Assembly: GCA_027078545.1 (NCBI GenBank)
Contig: JALWXN010000004.1
Span: forward strand, 799,100 to 863,099
Direction of reading: 5' to 3'
Origin: Nitrososphaeria archaeon
Lineage (GTDB): Archaea > Thermoproteota > Nitrososphaeria > Geothermarchaeales > JDFR-13
Length of the DNA: 64,000 bases
The translations under genes were made by a program, and so were the position numbers. Numbering within the stretch: position 1 is the stretch's first letter; each line of letters starts with the position of its first letter. Below are positions 25,448 to 34,036 of this stretch, piece after piece. Under the pieces are notes generated by a model, which saw only the letters and a list, made by a program, of their open reading frames with translations, ran no database searches and was not told where the DNA came from.

Positions 25448-26283
25448 GTAAGGCTATGCGGCGACTCTAGGTAGTCGAGCCCCTTCTCCAACGCCTCGAC
25501 AAGCCTCTCGAGGGTATTGAATAGCTCCGGGCCATAATGGGCGAGGGTGTCCGGACCCATTAATAGGATCCTCCCATTCTTAACCGCCTCTATATTGTCC
25601 CAGCCCCTCTCCCTAAACATTCTGAGCACCTTCTCCCTGTCAGGCTCCTCACCCGGCTTCAACTCATACAGGATGATCTCGGGGTTCTTCTGGGCTACGT
25701 ACTCGTTGCTCGGCTGGATCCATGGTGAGGCTTCGGAGCCATAGATGTTATCAAGCCCGATATGCCCTAGGACCGCGTGGATATATGAGTATCGCCCAGC
25801 CGTTATCGGGCCGCCCAGGTCTATCTCGTAGTAGACCCTCCCGCTCAGCTTATCCCTGACTCTCTCCAGACTGGCAATCATCTTCTTCGACGTCCTCACC
25901 GCCTCGTCAACCTTGTCGAGCACCCCTGCCACCTCAAAAGTATTCTCAATTATCCCGCCAGGCGAGACTGGGAGCTTCACGGGATAGACGTTATAACCCT
26001 TCTCGAGTAGTTCGAAGGTGGTCTGCCTCTGGGCACCTGTAGTGGTGAATATGATGTCCGGCTCCATCTCCTCAAGCCTCTTATACATAACCTTTAGATA
26101 TGCACCCACCCTAGGCTTCTCCCTAGCCTTACTGGGAATGTTACAATATATGCTTACACCCACCACGTTGTCCCAGGCACCAATCCTGTACAGGATATCT
26201 GTTATCGAGGGGGCGAGGCTCACAACCCTAGGATTCTCAGGGACTTCGATATACCTACCAGTAACCTCGTTGAAAACCCTCAT
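25444..26283 (-). CDS. BtuF-like cobalamin/siderophore-binding-fold protein without signal peptide
   Basis: 279 aa of the class III periplasmic binding fold: PRVVSLAPSITDILYRIGAWDNVVG at residues 19-43, then EEMEPDIIFTTTGAQ and a second lobe with GLDNIYGSEASPWIQPSNEYVAQKNPEIILYE. BtuF-type proteins bind vitamin B12 or iron chelates. Here the fold starts only 18 residues from the Met, with no signal peptide, so it looks cytosolic. No ABC permease or ATPase neighbours it. The methylmalonyl-CoA mutase genes (a B12 enzyme) begin 800 bases away, so a B12-linked role is tempting but inferred. Confidence 0.75.
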   Translation of the reverse strand: MRVFNEVTGRYIEVPENPRVVSLAPSITDILYRIGAWDNVVGVSIYCNIPSKAREKPRVGAYLKVMYKRLEEMEPDIIFTTTGAQRQTTFELLEKGYNVYPVKLPVSPGGIIENTFEVAGVLDKVDEAVRTSKKMIASLERVRDKLSGRVYYEIDLGGPITAGRYSYIHAVLGHIGLDNIYGSEASPWIQPSNEYVAQKNPEIILYELKPGEEPDREKVLRMFRERGWDNIEAVKNGRILLMGPDTLAHYGPELFNTLERLVEALEKGLDYLESPHSLT

Positions 26284-26371
26284 GATAATATGAAGGCACC
26301 CAGCAACCTATATCTCCTCTCCCTAACTGCTCAGAAGGCGCATATGCTTCCAATTATCAGTCCATATGCAC

Positions 26372-26402
26372 TGTATACAATCTGTTTATATCCCTGTATA
26401 CA
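26372..26402 (+). promoter_or_regulatory. Twin TGTATACA operators flanking the vapBC TATA box
   Basis: Two identical palindromes TGTATACA (26372-26379 and 26395-26402) sit 23 bases apart with a TATA-like GTTTATAT between them, about 34 bases before the vapB ATG. Two-helical-turn spacing on either side of the TATA box is what a VapB autorepressor would use. Confidence 0.5.
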
Positions 26403-26420
26403 CAATCATATACGATTGGA

Positions 26421-26642
26421 ATGACGGTTGTAAGCGTCAGGATAGAGGAGCGGGTAAAGAAGATTCTTGAAGAGGCAGGCATAAACATCAGCGAGGCCGT
26501 CAAGAACTATCTTAGAGAACTTGCCTGGAGGATAGAGCTGGAGAAGAGGATAGCTAGGTTCGAGGAGGTTACTAGGAATATCCCGCCAGCCGAGAAGGGT
26601 TATTCAGAGAGATCCGTGAGGGAGGACCGTGAGGGTCATTGA
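26421..26642 (+). CDS. vapB: VapB-family antitoxin
   Basis: 73-aa partner of the following toxin. VVSVRIEERVKKILEEAGINISEAVKNYL is the ribbon-helix-helix-like DNA-binding start of archaeal VapB proteins. The charged C-terminal tail (from about residue 40) would cover the toxin. Overlaps vapC by 14 bases. Likely represses its own promoter through the palindromes upstream. Cytosolic. Confidence 0.8.
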   Translation: MTVVSVRIEERVKKILEEAGINISEAVKNYLRELAWRIELEKRIARFEEVTRNIPPAEKGYSERSVREDREGH

Positions 26643-27024
26643 CGCATCAGCCCTAGCAAAATATGTGCATAGGGAGGAGGGGTGGGAACGGGTTAGGCAA
26701 TACCTACTGGAGGGCTGTATCTCCATTGAACTGGCGGTAAAGGAGGTTACCAACTCGATATGGAAAAGGGTGAGGAGGGGCGAGCTCACTCCTGAGGAGG
26801 GGAGGAGGCTGTACAGGGCATTCAGGGAGAATCTCATGGTGAGGCTCCATCCACAGGAGGAGATATACGATACGGCCTTCGAGATAGCTGTCGATATGGG
26901 AATAACTATTTATGACGCTATGTACATTGCGCTATCCAAGAAGACTGGCTATATACTCATAACCTCCGACAAGTCCCAGGCAGAAGCAGCCATCAATATA
27001 GGTGTCGACACACTAATAGTCTAG
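26629..27024 (+). CDS. vapC: VapC-type PIN-domain ribonuclease toxin
   Basis: 131 aa, the standard PIN length. Acidic metal residues appear in order: Asp5 (VIDASALAKY), Glu in SIELAVKEVTNSI, and Asp residues in GITIYDAMYIAL and ITSDKSQAEAA. VapC toxins cleave RNA (tRNA, rRNA or mRNA) in the cytosol when unbound. GTG start at 26629 with GGAGG just upstream, inside the antitoxin gene. The catalytic set looks intact, so the pair is probably functional. Confidence 0.85.
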   Translation: MRVIDASALAKYVHREEGWERVRQYLLEGCISIELAVKEVTNSIWKRVRRGELTPEEGRRLYRAFRENLMVRLHPQEEIYDTAFEIAVDMGITIYDAMYIALSKKTGYILITSDKSQAEAAINIGVDTLIV

Positions 27025-27083
27025 ACCCAGCATACACATGGAATCCTCAACGTTAAATTGGATAGTTGCGATATACTGTATTG

Positions 27084-28781
27084 ATGACCGACTATAGAGA
27101 GGATTTCCTAAAAAAGCTTAGGGACAAGGTTGAAAAGTGGGAGAGGGAGACCCTACCCAAGTCGCTGAGCCGCTACCCCGAGAGGATGGAGAGGTTCACC
27201 ACATTGTCCGGGATAGAGATAAAGCGGATATACACCCCCCTAGACATAAAGGATACACACTACCTCGAGAGGATAGGCCTACCCGGGGAGTATCCCTATA
27301 CCCGTGGGATCCACGCCACCATGTATAGGGGCAGGATATGGACGATGAGGATGTTCAGCGGCTTCGGAACGGCGGAGGACACGAATAAGAGGCTGAAGTT
27401 CCTCGTCGAGCATGGGGAGACAGGGCTAAGCCTGGCATTCGACTACCCCACGCTACTAGGCATAGATAGCGACGACCCCATGGCCCATGGCGAGGTGGGG
27501 GTGACTGGCGTCGCGGTCGACACGCTCAAGGACATGGAGATAATATTCGACGGGATAGACCTAGGGAAGGTGACGACCAACATGACGATAAACCCTCCAG
27601 CACCGATCCTATACTCCATGTACCTCGCCGTTGCGGAGAAGCAGGGCGTACCCAGGGAGAAGATCGGGGGGACAACACAGAACGACCCGTTGAAGGAGTT
27701 CATAGCCCAGAAGAGCTACATCTTCCCACCAGAGCCGGCGGTAAAAATAGCCATGGACCTCGTGGAGTATAGCGTGCGGAACACACCCAAGTGGAACCCC
27801 ATAAGCATAAGTGGATACCACATCAGGGAGGCGGGTTCAACAGCGGTCCAGGAGCTGGCCTTCACCCTGGCTGATGGGATAGCCTATGTCAGGCACCTAG
27901 TCGAGAGGGGACACGACGTCGACAGCTTCGCCCATAGGCTAAGCTTCTTCTTCGATAGCCACATCAACTTCTTTGAAGAGATAGCCAAGTTCAGGGCTGC
28001 GAGGAGGATGTGGGCAAAGATAATGAAGGAGTGGTTCGGCGCGAAGAAGGAGAGGAGCCTCTGGCTAAGATTCCATACACAGACCGCTGGAGTATCACTT
28101 ACGGCCCAGCAGCCATACAACAACATCGTGAGGACAGCTATAGAGGCTTTGGCAGCCGTGCTCGGAGGCACACAGAGCCTCCACACAAACGCGTTGGACG
28201 AGCCATATAGGGTTCCAAGCGAGTTCGCAGCAAAGATCGCCCTGAGGACCCAGCAGATAATAGCATACGAGACAGGTGTAGCAGACGTTGTGGATCCACT
28301 TGCGGGTAGCTACTACGTAGAGTGGCTCACCGACAAGATCGAGGAGGAGGCCTGGAGATACATCGAGAGGATAGAGAGGATGGGTGGGATGATAGAGGCT
28401 GTTAGGAAGGGATATCCACAGAAGGAGCTGACCGAGGCCAGTTACCGCTTCCAGAAGGAGGTGGAGGAGGGTATAAGGAAGATAGTAGGGGTGAACATCT
28501 TCACCGAGGAGGATGAGGAGGAGGTTAGGAACGTGCCACTTCTAGACATAGACCCCAACGAGGTGGAGGAGAGGCAGATCAGGAGGCTACGTGAGGTCAA
28601 GAGGGGTAGGGACAGTGCACGTGTAGAGTCTACCCTAAACAATCTACGCGACGCCGCGAGGAGGGGTGAGAACATCGTGCCATACATCCTTGAGGCTGTC
28701 AAGGCATACGCCACAGAGGGCGAGATAATGAATGTCTTGAAGGAGGTCTACGGCGTCTGGACCGAGCCAATAATATACTGA
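27084..28781 (+). CDS. Methylmalonyl-CoA mutase, large (catalytic) subunit
   Basis: 565 aa. Isomerises (R)-methylmalonyl-CoA and succinyl-CoA with B12 supplied by the small subunit. The TIM-barrel motifs are clear: YTRGIHATMYRGRIWTMRMF, TGLSLAFDYPTLLGIDSDDP, NMTINPPAPILYSMY, ISISGYHIREAGSTAVQELA, and SLHTNALDEPYRVPSEFA. Length fits archaeal split enzymes lacking the B12 domain. ATG 27084 is preferred over the upstream TTG at 27066; TATA-like CGTTAAATTG (27051-27060) lies about 28 bases before it. Pathway: propionate or branched-chain degradation, or a 3-hydroxypropionate-type CO2 cycle. No epimerase gene is in the window. Confidence 0.95.
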   Translation: MTDYREDFLKKLRDKVEKWERETLPKSLSRYPERMERFTTLSGIEIKRIYTPLDIKDTHYLERIGLPGEYPYTRGIHATMYRGRIWTMRMFSGFGTAEDTNKRLKFLVEHGETGLSLAFDYPTLLGIDSDDPMAHGEVGVTGVAVDTLKDMEIIFDGIDLGKVTTNMTINPPAPILYSMYLAVAEKQGVPREKIGGTTQNDPLKEFIAQKSYIFPPEPAVKIAMDLVEYSVRNTPKWNPISISGYHIREAGSTAVQELAFTLADGIAYVRHLVERGHDVDSFAHRLSFFFDSHINFFEEIAKFRAARRMWAKIMKEWFGAKKERSLWLRFHTQTAGVSLTAQQPYNNIVRTAIEALAAVLGGTQSLHTNALDEPYRVPSEFAAKIALRTQQIIAYETGVADVVDPLAGSYYVEWLTDKIEEEAWRYIERIERMGGMIEAVRKGYPQKELTEASYRFQKEVEEGIRKIVGVNIFTEEDEEEVRNVPLLDIDPNEVEERQIRRLREVKRGRDSARVESTLNNLRDAARRGENIVPYILEAVKAYATEGEIMNVLKEVYGVWTEPIIY

Positions 28782-28816
28782 CTTATCACCCCTAGAGCCA
28801 ATAATAATTAGCCGGT

Positions 28817-29245
28817 ATGACCATAACAGAGACGGAGAGGATAAAGGTACTCGTCGCAAAGCTGGGGCTGGACGGCCACGATAGGGGGGCGAAGGTCGTC
28901 GCCCGGGCCCTTAGGGATGCGGGCTTCGAGGTGATATATACAGGTATTAGGCAGACCCCTGAGCAGGTGGTCGAGGCGGCTATACAGGAGGATGTCGACG
29001 TGATAGGTGTCAGCATCCTCAGCGGTGCCCACATGACCCTTATGAAGAGGCTTATGGAGCTCCTTAGGGAGTATGGAGCCGACGACATCCCCGTATTCCT
29101 AGGGGGAACAATACCCGTACCCGATATCGAGCCGATAAAGAGGATGGGTGTTAGGGAGGTTTTCCTACCAGGCACCTCCCTAAGGGAGATAGTGGAGATG
29201 ATTAGACAGGCCGGGCTGGAGAGGAGGAAGAGGAGGGGCTGGTAG
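28817..29245 (+). CDS. Methylmalonyl-CoA mutase, small (B12-binding) subunit
   Basis: 142 aa consisting of the cobalamin-binding Rossmann-like domain alone. DGHDRG (pattern DxHxxG) supplies the lower axial His, and [11 protein letters not shown] and [10 protein letters not shown] are the other B12 contacts. It sits 35 bases after the large subunit, the usual split arrangement in archaea. Followed by the chaperone gene after two bases. Confidence 0.95.
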   Translation: MTITETERIKVLVAKLGLDGHDRGAKVVARALRDAGFEVIYTGIRQTPEQVVEAAIQEDVDVIGVSILSGAHMTLMKRLMELLREYGADDIPVFLGGTIPVPDIEPIKRMGVREVFLPGTSLREIVEMIRQAGLERRKRRGW

Positions 29246-29247
29246 GT

Positions 29248-30195
29248 ATGGACTATAGTAGGCTTATCGAGAAGGCTCTCAAGGGTGATAGGTTGGCTAC
29301 TGGGAGGCTCCTAAGCATAGTAGAGAGGGATCCACGGGGAGCCAGCATGGTCCTCGAGAGCCTACCCGAGAGGGAGGGCTACCACGTCATAGGGGTAACA
29401 GGGATAGCCGGGAGTGGTAAGAGCACCCTCTTATCGAGGCTCCTGACACACTATGCTGACAAGGGTTATAGATGCGCAGTGGTAGCTATAGACCCGAGTA
29501 GCGCATACTCCAGGGGGGCGCTCCTCGGAGATAGGATAAGGATGCAGATGCACGCCACGAATCCAAACATCTTCATAAGGAGCGTCTCGACTAGGGGGTT
29601 GAAGGGAGGCCTCTCATTCGCAGGGGTCGCGATGATAGACGTTTTCGGCAGGCTGGGCTACGACAAGGTCTTCATAGAGAGCATCGGGGTGGGCCAGGCA
29701 GATGTAGACATAATGAGGATTGCCGACACCATAGTGGTGGTGACCGTTCCAGGCTTGGGGGACGATATCCAGGCCCTCAAGGCAGGGGTCATGGAGATAG
29801 GTGACATATATGTGATCAACAAGGTGGATAAGGACCGTGAGGGAGCCAACAAGACGATGGAGTACCTCCTATTCGCCATCGAGGCTGGTGAGCTGGGGCA
29901 TAGGGGTTGGAGACCTAGGATCGTGAAGACCTCCGCAGTCCTCGACGAGGGGATCGATGAGCTTATCGATGCGATCGAGGAGCATTACAGGTTCATCCTC
30001 GGGACTGGTAGGTATGGATCTGGGAGGGAGAGGCGTAGAGAGATACTTGTCCGCCTCCTAGCAGAGAAGATGTTGATCGACGCCCTAGAGAGTATAGAGA
30101 TAGAGACTGGCAAGGATCTCTATGAAGGGGCGCTGGAGCTTCTTAGGAGGGTCACAGCGAGATACGTGGATACCACTGGGGGTGGAGAGGCCTAG
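29248..30195 (+). CDS. meaB: MeaB-type GTPase chaperone of methylmalonyl-CoA mutase
   Basis: 315 aa. G3E-family P-loop GTPase that loads and protects B12 on the mutase. GVTGIAGSGKSTLLSRLL is Walker A, AIDPSSAYSRGALLGDRIRM and ESIGVGQADVDI are switch regions specific to MeaB/ArgK, and NKVDKD is the guanine motif. The C-terminal helices form the usual dimerisation part. Direct adjacency (two bases) to the B12 subunit confirms its role. Confidence 0.95.
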   Translation: MDYSRLIEKALKGDRLATGRLLSIVERDPRGASMVLESLPEREGYHVIGVTGIAGSGKSTLLSRLLTHYADKGYRCAVVAIDPSSAYSRGALLGDRIRMQMHATNPNIFIRSVSTRGLKGGLSFAGVAMIDVFGRLGYDKVFIESIGVGQADVDIMRIADTIVVVTVPGLGDDIQALKAGVMEIGDIYVINKVDKDREGANKTMEYLLFAIEAGELGHRGWRPRIVKTSAVLDEGIDELIDAIEEHYRFILGTGRYGSGRERRREILVRLLAEKMLIDALESIEIETGKDLYEGALELLRRVTARYVDTTGGGEA

Positions 30196-31370
30196 CCGAT
30201 GACGAGCCTCTCCCCAATCAGCCTACCCTTCTCGAAACGTGTAGGTAGGAAGGCCTCCATATCCCTATGAACCTCACCCTTCAGGATATGCCTAGCCATA
30301 AGGTACCCGGTGTAGGGAGCCATCATCAAACCATGCCCACTGAAGCCCGTAGCTACATATAGCCCCTCGGGCCAGTCGGGGCTCCTACCCATTACATGGC
30401 TATTGTCTGGTGTGACGACATAGTTCCCGCTCCACACACGCATAACGGTTGTAGAGGCTATCATCGGCATGAGCCTAGCCGCGAGATATGCATAGCGCCT
30501 ATAATGCCTCAGAGTGGTTCCATGGCTATGATCCCCCTCAACATGTGGATAGTCCAGGCTACCCATCAACTCACCCCTCAGGGTCTGGGTTATGTAGAGG
30601 CCATCAGCATCAGCCCTAGTATCGATCAGGAGGGGTTCTAGGAAGGGTCTATACGGCTCAGAGACATAGAGCTCCTTCCTCACAGCCCTTATAGGCAGCT
30701 CAATCCCTATGGGGTCTAGCAGCTCCTTGGTATACTCCCCAGCGGCTACAACCACGTGCTCCGCCTCCACCTTCCTATCCCCTAGATCCACACCGACAAC
30801 CCTGCCAGACTTCACTACTATCCCGAGCACCGGCCTATAGATCTCTACCTCGCCACCCCTACGTCTAAACCCATCCATATATCCATATACCAGTATGTCG
30901 TGGTGGAGCTTCCCATCCTGTGGAGCATAGACGGCGTGACTGAAGCCCTCGAGGTTCAGGTATGGATATCTACGAGCCACCTCCTCTATACTGGGGTACT
31001 CCACGCCAACGCCTAGGCCACGCCATATCTCCCTGTCATACCTCTCGAAGGCCTCCAGGACCTTCTCATCATTGATTAGCCATAGATAACCACCCCTTAC
31101 GATGGTGGGGTTCCACCCCGTCTCACTTGGGAACTTCATAAGCATCTCAATGCTCTTAATGGCGTAGACAGTGTTCTCACGGCTCCAGAAGTGGACCCTG
31201 AAGTGCCCAGCATTCCTCGTAGAGCCTCCACGCCCCGGATAGCGGCTCTCATATACAACTATGTCGAGGTCCCTCTCCATCTTCTTAAGGTGGTAGGCTA
31301 TGGAGAAGCCTATCACGCCGCCCCCTACTATGGCTACGTCGTATCTATGCTTACGCTTCACCACCCTCAC
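30192..31370 (-). CDS. FAD-dependent amine dehydrogenase, DAO-family subunit
   Basis: 392 aa. Rossmann motif DVAIVGGGVIGFSIAYHL at residues 10-27, STRNAGHFRVHFWS, and the C-terminal ATGFSGHGLMMAPYTG that closes the FAD site. This is the beta-type subunit of sarcosine oxidase, proline dehydrogenase and hydrogen cyanide synthase complexes. It oxidises a secondary or primary amine. It overlaps the partner gene 31351-33021 by 20 bases. The exact start is uncertain because several GTG codons follow GGTGAG. Membrane or cytosolic; no signal peptide. Confidence 0.85.
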   Translation of the reverse strand: MRVVKRKHRYDVAIVGGGVIGFSIAYHLKKMERDLDIVVYESRYPGRGGSTRNAGHFRVHFWSRENTVYAIKSIEMLMKFPSETGWNPTIVRGGYLWLINDEKVLEAFERYDREIWRGLGVGVEYPSIEEVARRYPYLNLEGFSHAVYAPQDGKLHHDILVYGYMDGFRRRGGEVEIYRPVLGIVVKSGRVVGVDLGDRKVEAEHVVVAAGEYTKELLDPIGIELPIRAVRKELYVSEPYRPFLEPLLIDTRADADGLYITQTLRGELMGSLDYPHVEGDHSHGTTLRHYRRYAYLAARLMPMIASTTVMRVWSGNYVVTPDNSHVMGRSPDWPEGLYVATGFSGHGLMMAPYTGYLMARHILKGEVHRDMEAFLPTRFEKGRLIGERLVIG

Positions 31371-33021
31371 CCATGAAGATGCCTAGTGGATGGGACATGT
31401 ATGGGGGTCTGATCCTATGGTGGAGATTCCTTATGACCCCTCCATGCACCTCGTGGAGATACTTCAACGTATTGCTTAGACAGATCTTCCCCTGACACCT
31501 CCCAGTAGCTAGGCCGGAGTACCTCTTGATCAGGTCTATATCCACATATCCCAGCCTCTCAATGCTATGCCTCAGATCAGCTAGGCTAACGTCTAGGCAG
31601 GGGCATACCATGACATCCTCCTCATCGCTGTAGAAGCGGCGGGTCTTAGCAGGTATCACGCTCTCCCTCCTATAGACACTACCCATCAACTTGTCGAAGA
31701 TAGGGTCGTTATCCAGCATCTTCCTAACCTCTGCTACATACTTCTTCCTATCCTCCTCCACATCCATGCCTAGATACTCGGCCGCTGATAACCCGGCTAT
31801 CAACCCGCTATAGACGTCGTACTCCGTGGTGTATACCCCTCCACAGGCCCCGGCTATGAAGATCTCCTCCCTCTCCGTACGCCCCTCGATGTCGTGCCAT
31901 GGTATGTATCCACCCAGGCCATAGACATATACATGCGTCATCCCCGTCTGCATCGAGACCCAGGAGTTGGCGGTCATCTCATAGGCGTAGAGGAAGAGGT
32001 CGGCCTCATAGACATGCTCCTCATCACCACGCCAGAAGCGTACACGCTCCACCTTCTCACGGCCCTCCAGGCGTAGCCGGTAGCCAACCCTATCCTTCTT
32101 CGGGTCTAGGGTGTTAAAGCTTATCACTATAGGCTCCCTACCCAACGACTCGAGGAACTCCTTAACAGGCGTGACCCACCTATCGAGGCCGAATAGGACG
32201 ATCCTCCTAGGAGGCTCCAGCCCCATCCTCTTAACCATCTTTAGGAATGAGCCCATGGGCATGGAGCCCGGCAGATCTATGTTCTCGGCTAGGGGAGGGT
32301 TCTCATAGAAGCCCGTAGCCAGTATGAGGGCCCTATACCTGATGTATACAGCCCTCTCACCACCCCAGTCATAGGCATATACACCATCCTCATGGAAGCC
32401 TTGGAAGACAGTCCTCCTAAGTATCCTGGCACCCCTAGCCTCCACAGCCTTTGCAAGCCGCTCAAGGCCTGAACCATCCATATCCTCAGGGCTGTAGAGG
32501 GGGCGCCTCCCACCGACCCAGTAGTCCATCTCGAGGATGAGGGGCTTAACACCCTTACCCACGGCTGAGAGAGCCGCGTGGAGGCCGGATATCCCGGCAC
32601 CCACGATGAGTAGATCCGTCTCCAGCTCCACTGGTGGGCCAGGCCTGTATCCATCCCTAGGCGGCCCAGGCTGGCGGAGATTCTTCTTGACCCATCTCGA
32701 GGCTAGTCTCCAGCCAAGGCCGCTCCTAACAGGCCACTTATCGATACCCCCTACTCGGAAGAGGGGCTTGAAAACCGTGTTTAGGAGCCTCTCACCAGTA
32801 CCGGGCCTCTCCACCCTGGCCTCCAACCCGTCCGAAGGGGTTAGATATGGATTCACCCATCCCCTATCAGTCTCCACCCTCTCAGGTGTCCATGGCTCTA
32901 GGTAGCCGGGCCCCCTAGGCCTCAGGTATCTAAGGCTGTAGTACCATGTGTAGACCCCCTCCCCCAGGAGCTTCTTCGCGAGGGGGTTGGGGCTATCCTC
33001 ATCACTACTCATTACAGGCAT
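31351..33021 (-). CDS. FAD/[2Fe-2S] partner subunit of the amine dehydrogenase
   Basis: 556 aa. An N-terminal segment of 130 residues I do not recognise is followed by LLIVGAGISGLHAALSAVGK (FAD) and a class II oxidoreductase core. It ends with a BFD-like iron-sulfur domain: CPCLD, then GRCQGKICLSNTL. Such subunits pair with the DAO-type subunit in sarcosine oxidase, HCN synthase or archaeal proline dehydrogenase complexes. The small plant-type ferredoxin subunit (SoxD/HcnA-like) is absent from the window. Starts by TAATG overlap with the HD gene. Confidence 0.82.
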   Translation of the reverse strand: MPVMSSDEDSPNPLAKKLLGEGVYTWYYSLRYLRPRGPGYLEPWTPERVETDRGWVNPYLTPSDGLEARVERPGTGERLLNTVFKPLFRVGGIDKWPVRSGLGWRLASRWVKKNLRQPGPPRDGYRPGPPVELETDLLIVGAGISGLHAALSAVGKGVKPLILEMDYWVGGRRPLYSPEDMDGSGLERLAKAVEARGARILRRTVFQGFHEDGVYAYDWGGERAVYIRYRALILATGFYENPPLAENIDLPGSMPMGSFLKMVKRMGLEPPRRIVLFGLDRWVTPVKEFLESLGREPIVISFNTLDPKKDRVGYRLRLEGREKVERVRFWRGDEEHVYEADLFLYAYEMTANSWVSMQTGMTHVYVYGLGGYIPWHDIEGRTEREEIFIAGACGGVYTTEYDVYSGLIAGLSAAEYLGMDVEEDRKKYVAEVRKMLDNDPIFDKLMGSVYRRESVIPAKTRRFYSDEEDVMVCPCLDVSLADLRHSIERLGYVDIDLIKRYSGLATGRCQGKICLSNTLKYLHEVHGGVIRNLHHRIRPPYMSHPLGIFMGEGGEA

Positions 33022-33623
33022 TATTTACCCCGATACTCTATTTGAATATCCGTCTTTACCCTCTCCACAACCATACCAACCCATGACCTAACACCATCAT
33101 CCCCAATCATACCTAGGAGATCCTCCACATTCCCTAGGCTAGACCCGATGATCTCCATCACCTTAGGATCCCTAAAACCCCTCCTCCAATACTCATACCC
33201 CTGTAGAAGCGTTGCTAGCTGCTCAGACAACTTATATAGAAGCGCCTCCGGAGAGCCGTCATCCATCCCACCAGGCATGTCTATGCCCAGCTCCCTAAGC
33301 ATCCCGCTGAGAACCATAGCCTCACGCCTCCTATCCTCATCAGTCTTCTCAGGAGCTGGAACATCGCCCACCCTCGCCTCTGCCATGTCGTGTAGTAGGC
33401 AATACTCCACAACCCGGCCCCAGTCGACACCATCCATCTCTGACCGCCTCCTAAGTACGAGGGCTATAACGGCTGCGTGGTACATATGCCCAGCTATCGA
33501 CTCACCCCTATAGATACCAGCCTCCAGCCACCCAGTCCTGACGGTATGTTTCAGGACATGGATATCCCTGGTGAGTATCTCGAAGGAGGTATCCAAGGCG
33601 TGACACCCCACATAGATACACAT
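33021..33623 (-). CDS. HD-domain hydrolase, YfbR/HDDC2-like nucleotidase
   Basis: 200 aa. Metal-binding motif AGHMYHAAVIAL then LLHDMAEARVGDVPAPEKTDE, the HD signature and downstream GD...P...K of 5'-nucleotidases acting on deoxynucleoside monophosphates. Its promoter (33650-33678) is shared with a divergent membrane-protein gene. Ends one base into the oxidoreductase gene. Cytosolic. Confidence 0.85.
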   Translation of the reverse strand: MCIYVGCHALDTSFEILTRDIHVLKHTVRTGWLEAGIYRGESIAGHMYHAAVIALVLRRRSEMDGVDWGRVVEYCLLHDMAEARVGDVPAPEKTDEDRRREAMVLSGMLRELGIDMPGGMDDGSPEALLYKLSEQLATLLQGYEYWRRGFRDPKVMEIIGSSLGNVEDLLGMIGDDGVRSWVGMVVERVKTDIQIEYRGK

Positions 33624-33659
33624 AGAATTGTATGTACCCCAGGATTTAGAACAGTTTAA

Positions 33660-33678
33660 ATTATAACACCGTTATTAT
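33660..33678. promoter_or_regulatory. 19-base palindromic element in a bidirectional promoter, copy 1
   Basis: ATTATAACACCGTTATTAT lies in the 62-base gap between the HD gene and the CtaA-like gene. It matches the element before the FTR1 gene (52887-52905) at 17 of 19 positions, including the core ATAAC-ACY-GTTAT. TATA-like sequence GTTTAAATTATA (33654-33665) overlaps it. Confidence 0.5.
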
Positions 33679-33685
33679 CCTTGGT

Positions 33686-34036
33686 ATGAACAGGGTCGTG
33701 GCCATCTCGGGCTTGATAGTACTACTGGCCGCTGTCCAGGTCTATATAGGCCTCAACATGTTCATGTTTGGGACTGGGGGGCTCCACCTACACATCACAC
33801 TGGCGGTTATACTGCTGGGCCTAGCCCATATACCCTTCCTAAGGACCACGGGGCTGGTGAAGAAGGTGTTTATGCTGATAATAGCCCTGATCACTATACA
33901 GGGAGTTATAGGGCTATACCTAGCCTTCGTTGACCAGGTTAGGCAGCTACTACTCATACACCATATCAGCGGCTGGATAATACTCCTCCTCACAATGGTC
34001 GCTGCAGCCCTAGTCCTTAGGAGCTTCAGGGCCTGA
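33686..34036 (+). CDS. Four-helix membrane protein, compact heme A synthase (CtaA)-like
   Basis: 116 aa with four predicted helices (about 4-26, 31-50, 56-80, 88-112). The halves form an internal repeat: Gln then Gly-Leu-rich helix followed by a His-bearing helix (HLHITLAVILLGLAH; LIHHISGWIILL). This Q...G/H..H pattern matches CtaA/Cox15, where the His residues bind heme. Archaeal CtaA homologs of half size are known. No cytochrome oxidase gene is in the window. An uncharacterised heme-binding membrane protein is the alternative. Shares a promoter with the HD gene. Confidence 0.6.
   Translation: MNRVVAISGLIVLLAAVQVYIGLNMFMFGTGGLHLHITLAVILLGLAHIPFLRTTGLVKKVFMLIIALITIQGVIGLYLAFVDQVRQLLLIHHISGWIILLLTMVAAALVLRSFRA

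Noticed and set aside
26629-26642. VapB/VapC overlap as a frameshifted single gene
   Set aside because: The 14-base overlap is normal for this operon and both proteins are complete.
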